A stretch of DNA of 64,000 bases from Strongyloides papillosus (lineage: Eukaryota; Nematoda; Chromadorea; Rhabditida; Strongyloididae), in NCBI GenBank assembly GCA_005656395.1, contig SRSI01000033.1, positions 166,410 to 230,409 of the forward strand, given 5' to 3'. The notes under the pieces were generated by a model. It was not told where the DNA came from, made no database searches, and was given only the letters and a program-made list of their open reading frames with translations. A program made the position numbers and the translations under genes. Shown here piece by piece: positions 1 through 12,242 of this stretch (the stretch's first letter is position 1; each line of letters begins with the position of its first letter).

Positions 1-1300
1 GAATTCCAAGAGTAATTAATCTTTACTTATCGTGACAATTCTTAATTTAGTTGTTTCGGGTATCTGCTCAAAGATCTCAATATTTTTTCGAATAATCTAT
101 CATAATCTACTTATTACAAAAAGTGAATTTTCTTTTTTCTACCTGACGATGTTTTTACAGATATAAACTACTTTTAATTCCTCAGTTTAATTCTTGCTCA
201 CCGTTGAAAACTTATCATACTTTCACCTACTCAGCAACTACTAAGAAGCTTGCATGAATTATCACCTTCTAGTGATTTAAACTATGTTTTGACAGAATTT
301 TCTCTTCGACTTTTATCCCTCAATAAAAAGCCCTCTTAACTATCATTTTGACTTTATTCACTTCCACTTAATTTCTATTGCTAGTGTTAACTATTTTCTT
401 ATTTTATTTGATAACTTCTTCTTTATTATCAAATACAAATATTCATGCGCATTTATTGGCCATGAGATATGTTTTTAACTTACCGTTAAAAAATCAGCCA
501 TTTTTTAAATTACTATTGGCAACCATATCTCGACAAAATCTTGCTAATTTATAGTGTAGATTAAATAAAATTACTTAAAAAAATAATTTTCTTAATAACA
601 AACTTTAGCCATTTCTATGACGACCAATTATTACTAAATAATGATTGAAAATTTTTAATAAATTGTCTTTTTATATTTTTCCCTTCTATCTACTCAATTA
701 AGAAAAAATTTAGATGATCCAAGAAGTTTCTGGAAGTTTCTAAAAACTTCTGTTTTTTACTATTTTCATTGATCATGTATATAGTGAAATAAAAAAATAT
801 TAATATTTTTTAGCTGTATTCAAGATTAATTAAACAATAAACACAAAATCTCATTATTTTGTTTTGATCGACCATCCTCTAACAGTATAAATTGCATAAA
901 AATTCGAAATGATTATTTAGTTAAAGCTATAAAAATAGTATATGTCAGCCATCAGCTCCATCAGCTTCTGGCTCGTGGTCATATTGAAAATAAATTTATA
1001 TTTTATTAAATATTAATAAGACAATTATTTTACAATTTTAACGATATATATATTAATTGTTTATATTAAAATTTATATGTTATGTAAATTTTTATAGGTA
1101 GTTGATATAATGCGTCAACTGCCGACAGTATACACGTTGTTTAATAAAAAATATGGTTGAGTTCTATGCAATAATGATATGTGTAACTTTTGAAAAGTGC
1201 AAGTATGTATTTCATATCAGAATGGGTCGTTAACATTACATAAAATTTATGGTAGAGTTTATATAAAAATACATAAAACATAATTTCATATTATTATAAA
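1..1300. other. gene-free AT-rich stretch
   Basis: I see no open frame, splice-consistent exon pair or recognisable motif here on either strand. The composition is typical of the intergenic DNA in this window. Confidence 0.5.
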
Positions 1301-1324
1301 TTTTTTACGTAAAAAAATATTATA

Positions 1325-1735
1325 TACGATATTTTTTTAAAACCAGATAAAAATTTAACAATGATTTGTATTAACAGCTTCAAAAATAAATGAACTAGAT
1401 GGTTTTGGATGAACTTTCTTAAACCTGACAGAGCAGCCGGTAGATTCTTTTAATTTTTCTTATTTTTTCTCAGCATTTTTTTTGCAAAGCTTATAGATGA
1501 AATTCTTTTTGTTTGTGTAATGATGCAATTAAATACTCTGCCACGATTTATTCTAATATAAAGGTTAAGAAAATTTTGGTCAATTTGCGTGCTTTTACCA
1601 GATTTTGTACTTGACTTAATTAGTAATATTCTAGATTTCTCTACAGACTGTATAATATCATTTTTTTCTCATATACTGGTAAACCATACCTTTTTATTTC
1701 TCTTCTTTGTTGACCTTCAATCTCGTTTAGTATTC
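1325..1735 (-). pseudogene. decayed DEAH-box RNA helicase fragment
   Basis: Read on the minus strand, about 1440-1640 gives a motif I-like stretch, SSTKSGKSTQIDQ (family form GETGSGKTTQxPQ). About 25 residues later comes a motif Ia-like stretch, ITQTKRISSISFAKKM (family form ITQPRRIAAxSxAxRV). Further downstream, in another frame, GCSVRFKKVHPKPSSS resembles the segment of DEAH proteins that follows motif Ia. Upstream sequence (LPVYEKKMILYS) fits the region before motif I but is separated by a stop and a frame change. No continuous open frame exists and motifs II-VI are not found, so this is a remnant of a retro- or segmentally copied helicase gene. The assignment rests on motif order and spacing only. 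Confidence 0.5.
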
Positions 1736-2079
1736 TGAGCATGAGCTTTTTTAACAGGATCGGCAAAATTATTTTTGTAATTCACTTCAAATGCTCATAC
1801 CCAGAATCATCTACTTTCGAGTATCTTTGTCACATATCAAAAATTATAAGAATACACTTACCTACTCTTCGTTTAAGTACTTTTAATAGAGTTGAGGAAA
1901 TTCTATCGTTCATTAGCTCTACAAAGCATTGTTTGGTCTTTCTGGATATTGTACTAAAGTACAGGGTAACCAGTGAAGGGTTTTGTATGAAATGTAATTT
2001 GTACATATTATTACAAAAAAATAAATTTTAATCATTAAAAATATTAATTGTAAAAGTAAATAAATCAATAAATTTTTGT
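1736..2079. other. no supported gene
   Basis: A 96-codon open frame on the + strand (1741-2031) shows no family motif, no signal peptide and no homologue in the window. It lies next to the helicase relic and is probably chance or relic sequence. Confidence 0.4.
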
Positions 2080-2779
2080 ACACACAAAACCAAAACATAT
2101 CGCCATTTTTCGTGCAGTTTTAATTAAACCAACATCAGCAGTTTGATATAAGCAACATTTTGCATTTTAGTAGAAACTGCATAATGTCATTTATGTTAAA
2201 AAAATTGATGTGTGGTTTAGGTAAAAATGAGGTATGTTGTTTTGCATATAATGTATCATACATTATTTACAAAACTTCTATGATAAAACTGCATGATGTC
2301 ATTTTATATAATTTTGTAATAATTATTAATTTTAAAAAAATTTATTTACAATATAAATATTAAAAGTTTTAAAGTTAAAAATTGTATTTGACTTAAATAG
2401 TAATAATAATTAAAAAATCTATAAAAAATAATACGATTAAATCATAAGAATATATTTGTATTATCAACCGGTACATTAAAAATTAATACAATTAAGTCAT
2501 AAAAAAGGTTTTTTATTAACCTGTTTATCATCCAATATCTATTTTTCCTGGTCTTCCTGTTCTTCTTTATCTATAATATCAAAATATCAACCGATCTTGA
2601 GGAAACTTTTAACAATGAAATAATATATATTATGAATAATCTTAGTATAACAAGAAATAGTGGTCAAAAGAAGAATAGAAAAGTACAATAACAGAATGTA
2701 AGGCATTATTTGAAAAGATTTGTATCTTAGAACAAGGTGTATTACATTTTTCAGGTATTTTAAATAGTTATTTTTAATA

Positions 2780-3679
2780 TACAGTTTGTCTAAAAAGTAA
2801 CATGAAATGTTTGAATAGAAATAACTCTCTTTAAAGTGAACGTATTTTAATAGTATTATATTCATTTGAAAGCCTAACTTCTAACATAAAAAACGCTTTA
2901 AACAGATTTTAAAATTATAAGTTTAAAATGAAGTTATGACAATTTTTGTGACTTCCGTTTTTTTCATGATTTTTAAGATTTTTATGTTCTTCAAAACGAC
3001 ATAACTTTCAGAAGACTTGCTATTTTTACTAGACATTTATATGTATATGATAGCCTAAATTTTTTTCTACAAAATAGTTTAAATTTCCTTTATCATTTAT
3101 TTATATTATTTGATGATATGAATAATTTTATAAGAAACATTTTTTAAACAATTCTCTAACTAATAAATATAGGTATAAAAAAATATTTATATTTATGATA
3201 ATAAAGAGCAACAAATATTTAATTGAATAAAATTTTGTTAATTAGCGATAGTAGCTGTATATTTTTAGTTTGTTATAAAAATAGTAAAAAAATAGAAAAT
3301 TTTCTCACTATGGAAAAGTAAAAGATATTTTATGTTTCATAACTTTTCATAAAATAGATATAAAATAATGATTCTTAAATCGTTTTGTGAAAAAAGAAGT
3401 TGAGCCATCAGATGCATATAAAATTTTAAAAAATATTAATTTTTCAAAAGGTTACGTCATTTTAAAAAAGTTTAAAAATCCTAAAAATTATGAAAAAGAA
3501 CGGATGTCACAAAAATGGTCATAACTACATTTTAAACTAATATTTCTAAAATCTGTTTGAAGCGTTTTTTAAGTTAGAAGTTAGGCTTTCAAATGGATAT
3601 GATACTAAAAAAAACAAAATTACATTAAAGAGAGTTATTTTTATTTAAACCTTTCATGTTGCATTTTGGACACCTTGTA
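2780..3679. mobile_element. fold-back/MITE-type element, TA-flanked, long TIRs
   Basis: About 220 bases at 2780-3000 match, as an inverted repeat, about 230 bases ending at 3679. The outermost bases are TACAGTTTGTCTAAAAAGTAAC on the left and, on the opposite strand, TACAAGGTGTCCAAAATGC on the right. TA dinucleotides flank both ends, as expected for Tc1/mariner-mobilised elements. There is no transposase frame inside, so it is non-autonomous. A relative with the same end motif lies at 23498-24362. Confidence 0.75.
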
Positions 3680-3689
3680 TATTTTTAAA

Positions 3690-4845
3690 GACAAAACGAC
3701 ATAGATTTGAAGAATTATCTTTTTAAGAATACTGGAATTGTGTTTGCAAAATATTAATTTGCCTATAATCTCTGAAAAGCCAGTCGGAGAATTATTATTT
3801 TCAGGAACAAGAACTAAATTAATAAATGAGATGGATAACAATAATGATATAAAAATAATATACTGTCTCTTTATGCATCAACAACCTCTGGAGACGTTAA
3901 TCTTTTCCTTGAAGCAGTCATAAATTTAGAAACAAAAATAGTTGTGGGTTACGTTTTAAAAAATTTCACGAATCACTGGTACAACTTTTGACGTCTAGTT
4001 ATAAGGATGGACTTGTTAAAACTCTACAAAAATCAGTTGATCATGCAAAATCTCTTTTTTTGTTTGTATTTTATTTTTATATGCTGGTAGGTATAAAATA
4101 GCAGTATCAAGACCTGGTAAATTTGTAGAAAATTTTATACCTACCTTAAAGAATTCAGATCAATTTAATGAATATGAAATTAGTTTGCTTACTTCAGGAC
4201 AAGGAGCAGTATCGAAAAATAGTTAAATCAAAAAGAAATACTTATGGTACTTTGAAAAACAATAAGATGAAGCTATTGAAGGGATAGAAAATTTTGTTAT
4301 TAATGAGAATTAATATTTACTTTAAGTTGAGAGGATCTTGCTCCGAGTTTATTACAAATAAAAATTTTTTAATTACTATATAATTAATTTTTTAAAACAG
4401 TAATAAAAAACAATTAAAGTATGATTGTAAAAATCATTTGGAATTTTTGACACTCTTATGTTTTCTTTTTTTAAATAGAAAAGTTTCTACATAGTTCAAA
4501 AATGTATAGTGGTCATTAATTCTTTTTAAAAATAATATTCATCCTTAAAATATTTATTTATATATTTTCCTATTTTCTTTTTCAGACTAAAATTATGATA
4601 TCACCCGATCAAGAGGCCATTATTTTTAAATTGGACTAAGGATAGACTGAATTGGCTAATGAAATCAATAGATAAATATTTCTAAAATTAAAAGTTAATC
4701 TAAAAACTGGTTTTGTAGAAATATCACATGAAAGTAGCCGTTGCAGGATACTCAGAGATAATTTTTTAAGAGCTACAATGAATCTTGACAGGATGAATGA
4801 AGCTGAAAAAAAAGTAAAAAATATGAAAGATAATACTGGATGAAT
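3690..4845 (+). pseudogene. unidentified decayed coding relic
   Basis: Several frame-shifted pieces have coding-like composition. One, at 3738-3923, reads PVGELLFSGTRTKLINEMDN. Pieces near 3880-4200 include NLFLEAVINLETKIVVGYV and PGKFVENFIPTLKNSDQF. A last piece, about 4712-4842, contains TGFVEISHESSRCRI and ends MNEAEKKVKNMKDNTG-stop. They are separated by stops and frame changes. I do not recognise the family. Position inside the 2.1-5.3 kb inverted repeat suggests cargo or the decayed transposase of that element. Confidence 0.3.
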
Positions 4846-5319
4846 TTTTAATTTTTAACCGGTCGTTTAATTATTTAAAAAGTTTTTTACTGGTTGTTTA
4901 TTTATTTTTTTTATGTATTTTTATTTTGTAATAAATAAAATTTTATTTATTATTATTGTAAATGATTTTATTATTAATTTTATTAATAAAGTTTAAATTT
5001 ATAATTGAGTGAAAAATAATACGTTTTCCTATAAACCAACATAGAGCATTCTTTTATAAACCACACTAGTAATTGTATATTAAACCGACACATGATTTTT
5101 TTTATAAAACCAACATGTGTAAAAAGGTATGAACCGCATAGTGTCTGTTCATGCAAAAATGCTTATGTAGTTTTATGAAAAATGCATAAAGTTGTTTATA
5201 CCAAACCGCTCTATGCATTTTTATTAATTATGGGAGGGTGGTCAAACAAAATGCTCGTGCATTGTATATTGTTTTGTATGGTGGTCGGTCAAAAAGAAAT
5301 GATTTGGTTTTGTGTGTAG

Positions 5320-6200
5320 TATAGTATTTATATGAAATTTATTTTTTATTTTTTAGTATAATGCTTAACAACTGTTTTTACGAAATCTCTATAGTCTATT
5401 GGAAATTTATTCACTTTTTAAAATTGTCTTATATTACCATAACACGTCTGCTTTCTAAAAAAATTAATGTATTTTTGTCGACACCGAAAACGAACTTCAA
5501 TTACTGTTTTATTATTTGTGCATTTGATTTGTAAAGTATTTGAAGACATACATACTTGAACTTTATAGTGATTTATAGTTGATTGATTTACATGTGAAAT
5601 CTTGAAGTAATTGTTAGTGTACTTTTTTTAAAATTAAAACATTCATCATTATACATAAAAAACCGTATTCATATGATGAATCAAATATTTTGACGTCTCA
5701 TTGATCATTTATATAATATTCGTTTTTTTGATTCATATTAGTATTTTTCGTGAACAAAGTTTTGTATCTATCTTTACCGTGTCAACAATTTACATAATCT
5801 ATTTCTAGAGTAAAAAAATCTTACGTACTACTTTAACAAGGGTATTATTTTTTTGGTAAGTTTTATAATTTTAAGTGCATGATTTATATTTAACTTTACT
5901 ATTTTTAGCAGCAAAAAAAATTAATTTAAAAGAATATAAAATCTTTAATTTATAGTACTTTTTTAATATATTATAGTAATTTTAATTATTTATCATCAAA
6001 CAAAAAATATTAAAAGGTTATTTTAGAGCTGTTATATTAATGTTAATATAAATCATTGATTATTATCAAAATGTTTGATTAATTACTTAATTTTTTGCTA
6101 AAATTCCTAATTACCATTTATTTTGTTTGTTACTAAAGATTCAATAATTATTTGAAGGTAAACAAAAAACATTTTATATTTTATTTTTGTATGACAACAC
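5320..6200. other. no gene seen
   Basis: AT-rich stretch without supported exons, repeats or RNA genes. Confidence 0.4.
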
Positions 6201-6202
6201 TA

Positions 6203-7363
6203 CACACAAAAAAAAAGTGGGACACACATTTGCGTAAAATGTAATAAATTTGTCCCACCTAATAAAATTTGAATTTTCTTGATTTGCGATAATTTTAGCG
6301 CAATTATTTTGTACAAAAAATTAAGGTAGTAATTAAAATTAGTTTTTATTTTATATTTTATTGTTTTTATTTTAAAACTTAAGTTATTCTTTACAATACA
6401 TTTTAAAATACATTATTAGATTTTAACTTATTATAAGATTAAAAAATGCTTTTTTAAAGAGAGTAAAATTTTTAAAATAAATTTGTTTGGTGGAGGGTAG
6501 ATGTGAAAATAGAAAGATTACCAATTAACCAAAACTTTATTTAACACAAATAAAAACTACTTAGATTACAAGAAAATTGTTATTTTTATATTCAAATTAT
6601 ACGATATCCCAAATCCCTTGAAGGGATAGTTTTGAAATTCTTTTATTAAACAGAGGTTTTTTTACTAGAGTATTTATCGATATATGATAGTATTTTTTAG
6701 ATATTCTTCAATTGTTTGAATAACTAAGAAATAAGATTTTTATAAAAAGTTATATTCATCTAATGACTCAACTTTTTTATACTGTTTTTCAAGATCATCT
6801 TTAAAAGTCAAACTGATTAAAAGTTTTAAAACATTATACGTTTTGGTTGTACTAAAAAAATTTTTAAATATTTTAATTTAAATAAGAAAAATAGCAAGTA
6901 CTAAGATAATATTTTCAATGAACATTACTTTGTATGGTTAGGTAATTATCACTCCTTCTTATTGTTGTTGTTAAATTTCTAAATTCTTCAATTTACTGGT
7001 GTTAACGAGATGTTTAAAAGAATGATTTTTGTTAAAATGTTAACAACTTTTCACGAAATTGACTTCTGATAACTCACTTCATAGTATATTATAAAAACGA
7101 ATTAGATTCCAAAATAGGTGTAATATTTTTAAAATTTCTAATATTAAATAAATGTTTCATTACTTCAAAATATTAAAAGTATATATTTTTGTAAAAAAAC
7201 GACCGAATTCATGCGAAAATCTAACATTTTGCCTCATTTAAAACATTTTTGTTGTCGCCTAATATTTTTAAAATTTGAATAAATTTTGACATTTCAAAGT
7301 GGTGGGACATTTTATTGCATTTTATGTAATAATGTCAAAATTTGTCCCACTTTTTTTTGTGTG
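6203..7363. mobile_element. 1.16-kb TIR element with double-hairpin ends
   Basis: The left terminus is CACACAAAAAAAAAGTGGGA and the right terminus, read on the opposite strand, is CACACAAAAAAAAGTGGGAC. Both are bordered by TA. Each end is itself palindromic: GTGGGACA is followed 25-30 bases later by TGTCCCAC, so each end can fold on its own. There is no transposase frame. A related end with the same layout (TGGGAA...TTTCCCA, then similar sequence) is at 60161. Confidence 0.7.
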
Positions 7364-7455
7364 TAATTGGTAATTAATATTGGCAAAATCAATATAAAAA
7401 ATATTTCTAACAATGCTTTTCGTTTTTATTTCTTAAAAACATTAGTTAATAAAAT

Positions 7456-8805
7456 TTATATATCAGTAAATTTTTGCAATCTATTTTTATATTTATCTTC
7501 TAAATTTTCACTTTTAACCAATCTAACACTTCCGTATATATAATTTCTATAAAACAACGAAAATGTGTTAAATCTATCAAGACTATTGAATATAACCATA
7601 ACATGTGAGCCTTCTGAGACAATTAATACGTTTCTATCATTACCACAAAGACGAACTCCAGTTGTTGTTTTATCATTAAGGTATTTAATTTCCAGATTAT
7701 TCGAAGGTTTGCAAACTTCATCTTCAGGAGATTTTATATAAGAATTAGAAACTTTAATAATGAGTTTAGTTCCTGCCGGACTTGTAATATGATAAACACA
7801 GCGTTTTTTGCCTTTGACAGATAAATGTTTTAACCTATTTCCACTACTTAATAATGTTTTTCCACATGACATATGAACGCTTTGTAGTGTTTCACATCTT
7901 GGGCCAATAAATCCAGGCACACATAAGCAGTCACAAGTAGTAGGACTTTGAAAAGATCCATTTAAGCACATCTTTTTGTTCCGACAAATAGAAGCGCAGT
8001 AAAATAAATTTAATCTTTTTATATCGAGAAATGACATTTCAATATTTTGTCCCATTGTCTTACGATAAAGATAATTTTTTGGAATTATTGTTGGTAATCC
8101 ATTTTTAGATTCAAATTTTCCATTTCCATGCATAAAAGAGCCATAGTCATACATTGTTTCATATGTTCTTGTGTTACTTGGTTTTTTTACATCAAATTTA
8201 TACCATTTCGACAGGCGCATGTTTCTATGAAGCAAGGTTATATATTTATTTCTATCGTTACGACAATGCTCATAATCCATGCCTAGAGAAAGCAAAATTT
8301 TACGTTCTACATCAGGCATAGTATCAGATAGAAAAACTTTTATGATTCTATAATTTCGAACAACATCTAAGTGATGCAAAAGTTTAGATTTTTTAGGAAT
8401 AAATAATAAGCCTGGCTTATTTCGTGATGGTTTATTAAGAGCTCTAAACGTGAGGCACGATTCCATTTGTATCATTGCTAATGCTGCTTGTATAGTATAA
8501 AAATTAAGTTTATCATCAACATAATAATTTATCGGAAAAGATTCTCTATATTTTTTGCTCAAAATAAGACTTCTTTTATTTCTTACAATGCTTTCGCTAT
8601 CTTTATTTGTAGAATTACTATTTTTTATTGATCTTTTATTTAACATCGTGTTTTCAGATGCAGTACTTTCGTTATTATTATATGCCTTTAAGGTACATAT
8701 TTAATCAGATACAAAAAAACATACGGAAATATTGCCTGGCAGAAAACTTAAAATAGTAATAAAAGCATCTAACCAAATAAGTGAAAATATAGGTGAATAA
8801 TTCAT
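7456..8805 (-). CDS. astacin-like protein with destroyed zinc site (pseudoprotease), EGF + CUB
   Basis: There are two exons: 8725-8805 (27 codons, hydrophobic signal peptide beginning MNYSPIFSLIWLDAF) and 7456-8685, joined across a 39-base GT..AG intron in phase 0. The protein is 436 aa. It keeps the astacin fold outline (furin-like RNKR, IPKNYLYRKTMGQ, SFLDIKRLNLFYC), an EGF module (CDCLCVPGFIGPRC) and a CUB module (about residues 295-415). The zinc motif HExxHxxGxxH is replaced by RKILLSLGMDY: all three histidines and the catalytic glutamate are gone. In the Met-turn, SxMHY has become SFMHG, losing the zinc-binding tyrosine. Several domain cysteines are also missing. The open frame is intact, so it is probably expressed as a non-catalytic secreted or binding protein; recent pseudogenisation is the alternative. 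A basic C-terminal extension follows the CUB. Confidence 0.85.
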
Positions 8806-10162
8806 TTTTATCACTTAGTAAGGTATTTATCTGCAAATTAAAATTAATTAAAACACTTTTAAACATATTTTTGTTTGTATATCACCGAAAGCTAACTATA
8901 TCAGTTTTTTTATCAAATAATTATATAAATCCGATGAAAAATATTTGCATTTTTTAAACATTTGTGTTCATATTTTCAATCTCTACAAAGGTTTAAACGA
9001 TCAAGAGTTAATATGTTATAGTATGCTTCAACTATATTCACTGATTAAGAACTTGACAAAAGTTTGTTTGATAAAATAGCGCGTATGATATATATTTTAA
9101 AAGTTTGAAACCATATGATAAAATTGGAAATTAACAATAATTTTTACATAGGTTTATATAAATCGTATTTGAAAATCATTGTTAAGTAAAAAACAAAAAA
9201 TTATATTTTTGCTGTTAACATATCACATTTTGCATAGATCACTGATTGATACAATGCATTATCCAAATTTTTTTTGATAAAATAAAAATGTTAAATTTTT
9301 TACGACTTTTATTCTTTAAAATGCGAAATAATTAAAGTATTTTATTGGATTAACAAAAGCTAAAATTATAATAATAATAAATGACGACTATTAAGTAACT
9401 TACCCTGCTATTGACAGATTATCTATGAAAATATTTTGTCTTTAACAAGGATTTATATAATGATATTGTCATCACTAAGTCATAAAGTCAATAATATTGT
9501 AACAAAAAGCATAAAAATTGTATTTTTTAAACTATCACATTTTTTAAGTTTAAATATTTACTGTTCATAATCAACTAACTTGCTCTATTTTACAATTTTT
9601 GATATGAGATTGCTGTTTAATATCTGTCATCTTTTTAATATGTTTTAAAGAAATTTATCGACTTCCTTTTCAAAAATTTCTTATTTTTTAAGAAATATTC
9701 AAGTATTGCAGTATATACTTCATCTTATCTTTGTTATTCCTTAAAAGACTTTGAATGTTGACAATAATCTATACTTGTGTAAAAAAATATTTCAAACATA
9801 TCTGATGAAAAGCTATCGATTTGTAAGATAAAATAAATCAATAAATCTAAGTTCACAAAATTAAGATAATTTTCATTCAATTATTTGTGTTTCTAGCAAT
9901 TTTCTTCTTATACTTTATGTACTCTAACTCCTCAAGAATGTTTATTTTAATTGTTATGTTGTTGTTTGCTTTTATATAGCCAAAAAGCACATTATTAAAA
10001 TGTTATGTTATTTGACAAAAAAAGCAAGCCAGCAAGTAATTGGAATGACGTTTTGCAATTAATAAGTATCTTAATTCTTGATATTATACATAATTTATTT
10101 AATTCATCTAGATTATTTTCCTTTTAATATATCAACTTTATTTTAACCAATTATTTATTACT
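8806..10162. other. intergenic, promoter side of both flanking genes
   Basis: Divergent spacer between the pseudoprotease (-) and the zinc-finger gene (+), so it should hold both promoters. I see no RNA gene or clear repeat. Confidence 0.4.
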
Positions 10163-12242
10163 ATGAGTTATATACATTGCTCTCCATCAAATTACGAATT
10201 TACACTGGATTACCATGGTAAAAGATATTTTGCTGAATATAAAAAACTTCAAAACATTAAAAAGCAGCATGGTATAAGTTCAACAATAAAGCACTATCCA
10301 TATCTGTGCGAAGAAGATAACTGTGAACTTAGATTTATGTTTTATTCTGATATGGTATATCATCTTCAATTCCATCATAATGTATATAACCGAAAGTTGG
10401 AAATGAAGAAAATGAATTTTTTTTCACATGTAAGTTATAAATTAATAAAAATATTTAACTTTTTTATATTTTTAGAAATATACTTTAAGGAAAAGAAAAG
10501 AAGATGAATTTTTTACTATGAACGAGTTAATGAAATTTACTGAAGATGATTTTAAAAAATATAATATTTTACACAATAGAAAAAGAAAATCATCAACATG
10601 TATTGAAAAGCCCTTCTCATCGAAAAAAGTTAATGTTTCTTCAAGTATGTGTAAAATAGAATCTCTTCTTAAAGACTTTGTATTTACAAATGAAAATTTA
10701 AAAGGTGAAGAATGTAAAAATCTCCTTGCAACAGAAAATTTGGAAGATAAAATACCAACAGAGTCACAAGGTGATATCATTTATAATAGTGATGATATAA
10801 AACACGTGGAGGAAAATAATGAAAACAGAAAGGACATTATGCTAATTGATTTAACAAACACTTCTGATGACGAAACATCTGAAATGTGTGATTGGAATGT
10901 TAACAAAAATAATCAATTGGAAATTTGTACACAAAAAACAAATTTCTCAAAGTCAATTTCTGTTAATGAATTTTCACCAAACGTGTCGATGAATATTTGT
11001 GAAGATTCAGTAATTACTGATCAAGGTAGTTACCATCAACATTCTTCAAATACAAATAATGAAGAAATTCAAAAGAAAACAGTTGAATCAATAGAACCAA
11101 AGCAGTTGCAAAATTCAAAAGTATTTTCAACAGGGAATAATAGCAAAGAATATTCAAAATCTTCGAGAGTTTCATCATCAAATTCAAATGGTTTTAATAT
11201 AAAATTAAAATCTTCAAAATATAATGATGAAAACGTTGGATCGTTTGGTTGTGAAGTGAAGAAATTAAAATATAAAAAAAATCAGAAGATAAATGAAAAA
11301 GAAGTGGTTGAAAAAATAAATAAAATATTATGCGAAAATGTTCCAAAACAAAATAGTAATATTGAAAATACAAAAGATATTAATACTGTCAAAAAACAAA
11401 ACAACACCAAACAATCGAATGAAGAGATAGTGATGTTGCAAAATGACTGTCAAAGTCAACCACTTTCCATAACTAGTACTAGCAATACAAATATTTCAGC
11501 ACCATTGGATACTACATCGAGTGGAAAATTAAGCAAATGGTCTTCAAAAATGAAGGGAATTTACCAATGTATTTTTAATAAGGAATGCAATTTTATTACT
11601 AAATATAGAATAAATTATGAAAAGCATATAACAGAACATGGTGTTGTTAGAGCATTTTATAGATGTAGTGCATGCTCTCTTGTTTTTCAAACAGAGAATG
11701 TTTTTATTGAGCATAAAACAAAATTTTGTTTGAAGACATTTGGAGAATTGAGGCCAAAAGTGAACTGTCAAACATCTTACCATCAAGAATTTATTAGTCT
11801 AGTTAATTACTATGATTTATTGATATGTAGATATTCAGAAGTTTGTAGTTTTGTGTGTAATACAAAAGACGAATTAAAGTATCATATTCAGGAATTACAT
11901 GAAGATGAAGAAGCATTGTATAGGTGTTTAAAGTGCGACGATATAACTTTTAAGAATAAAGTTAATTTAGCTATTCATTCAAGAAATTACTGCTGGAAGA
12001 CAATGGAATTGCAGATATCAGATGGAAAATTACTAGAATGTAGAGTAGATAATTGTACTTTTTCAAGTTATTCAGTACCGGAATGGCATGTTCATTTAGT
12101 TTCTCATTCATATCGTGGCACAAGAACTCCATTTGAATGTAATAGATGTCATGTATTTTTATCTACAAGAATAACCCAAATGGAACATGAACAATATTTT
12201 TGCCCATTATTGAAAAATAGTGCGCTTGAAAAAAAAGAGTAG
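10163..12242 (+). CDS. C2H2-type multi-zinc-finger protein
   Basis: Exons are 10163-10429 and 10476-12242, joined by a 46-base intron (GTAAGT..TTTTTAG, phase 0), giving 677 aa. The first finger-like unit is in exon 1 (C49, C54, H67, H71). A long Ser/Asn/Lys-rich low-complexity linker occupies about residues 90-450. About residues 450-670 hold at least six more Cys2-His2 or Cys2-His-Cys units, such as YQCIFNKECNF...HITEH, YRCSACSLVF...HKTKFC and LECRVDNCTF...HLVSHS. Finger spacing is irregular and the last Zn ligand is often Cys, so this is not a classic tandem KRAB-like array. It is probably a nuclear DNA- or RNA-binding regulator. A possible poly(A) signal AATAAA lies about 16 bases after the stop. 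No signal peptide is seen, in contrast to the neighbouring genes. Confidence 0.8.

Larger units (their letters stand above)
2082..5319. mobile_element. possible 3.2-kb TIR element containing a coding relic and a nested element
   Basis: The left end reads ACACACAAAACCAAAACAT (about 2081) and the right end, on the opposite strand, ACACACAAAACCAAATCAT (about 5319). Both ends continue into similar but diverged sequence with repeated 'gcatttt..aaactgcat' elements. The interior holds stretches that look like decayed coding sequence in shifting frames (about 3690-4330 and 4590-4842) and a separate nested inverted-repeat element (2780-3679). I cannot assign a transposase family. The terminal match is short enough that the exact ends are uncertain. 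Confidence 0.4.

Noticed and set aside
1741..2031. 96-codon + strand frame as a gene
   Set aside because: No motif, no signal peptide, no splice partner, and next to decayed sequence.
4712..4842. Resemblance of TGFVEISHESSRCRI to a peptidyl-tRNA hydrolase/release-factor-like segment
   Set aside because: Too short, without the GGQ motif, and in broken frames. Left as an unidentified relic.
11544..11786. Minus-strand 80-codon frame
   Set aside because: Antisense shadow of the zinc-finger exon.
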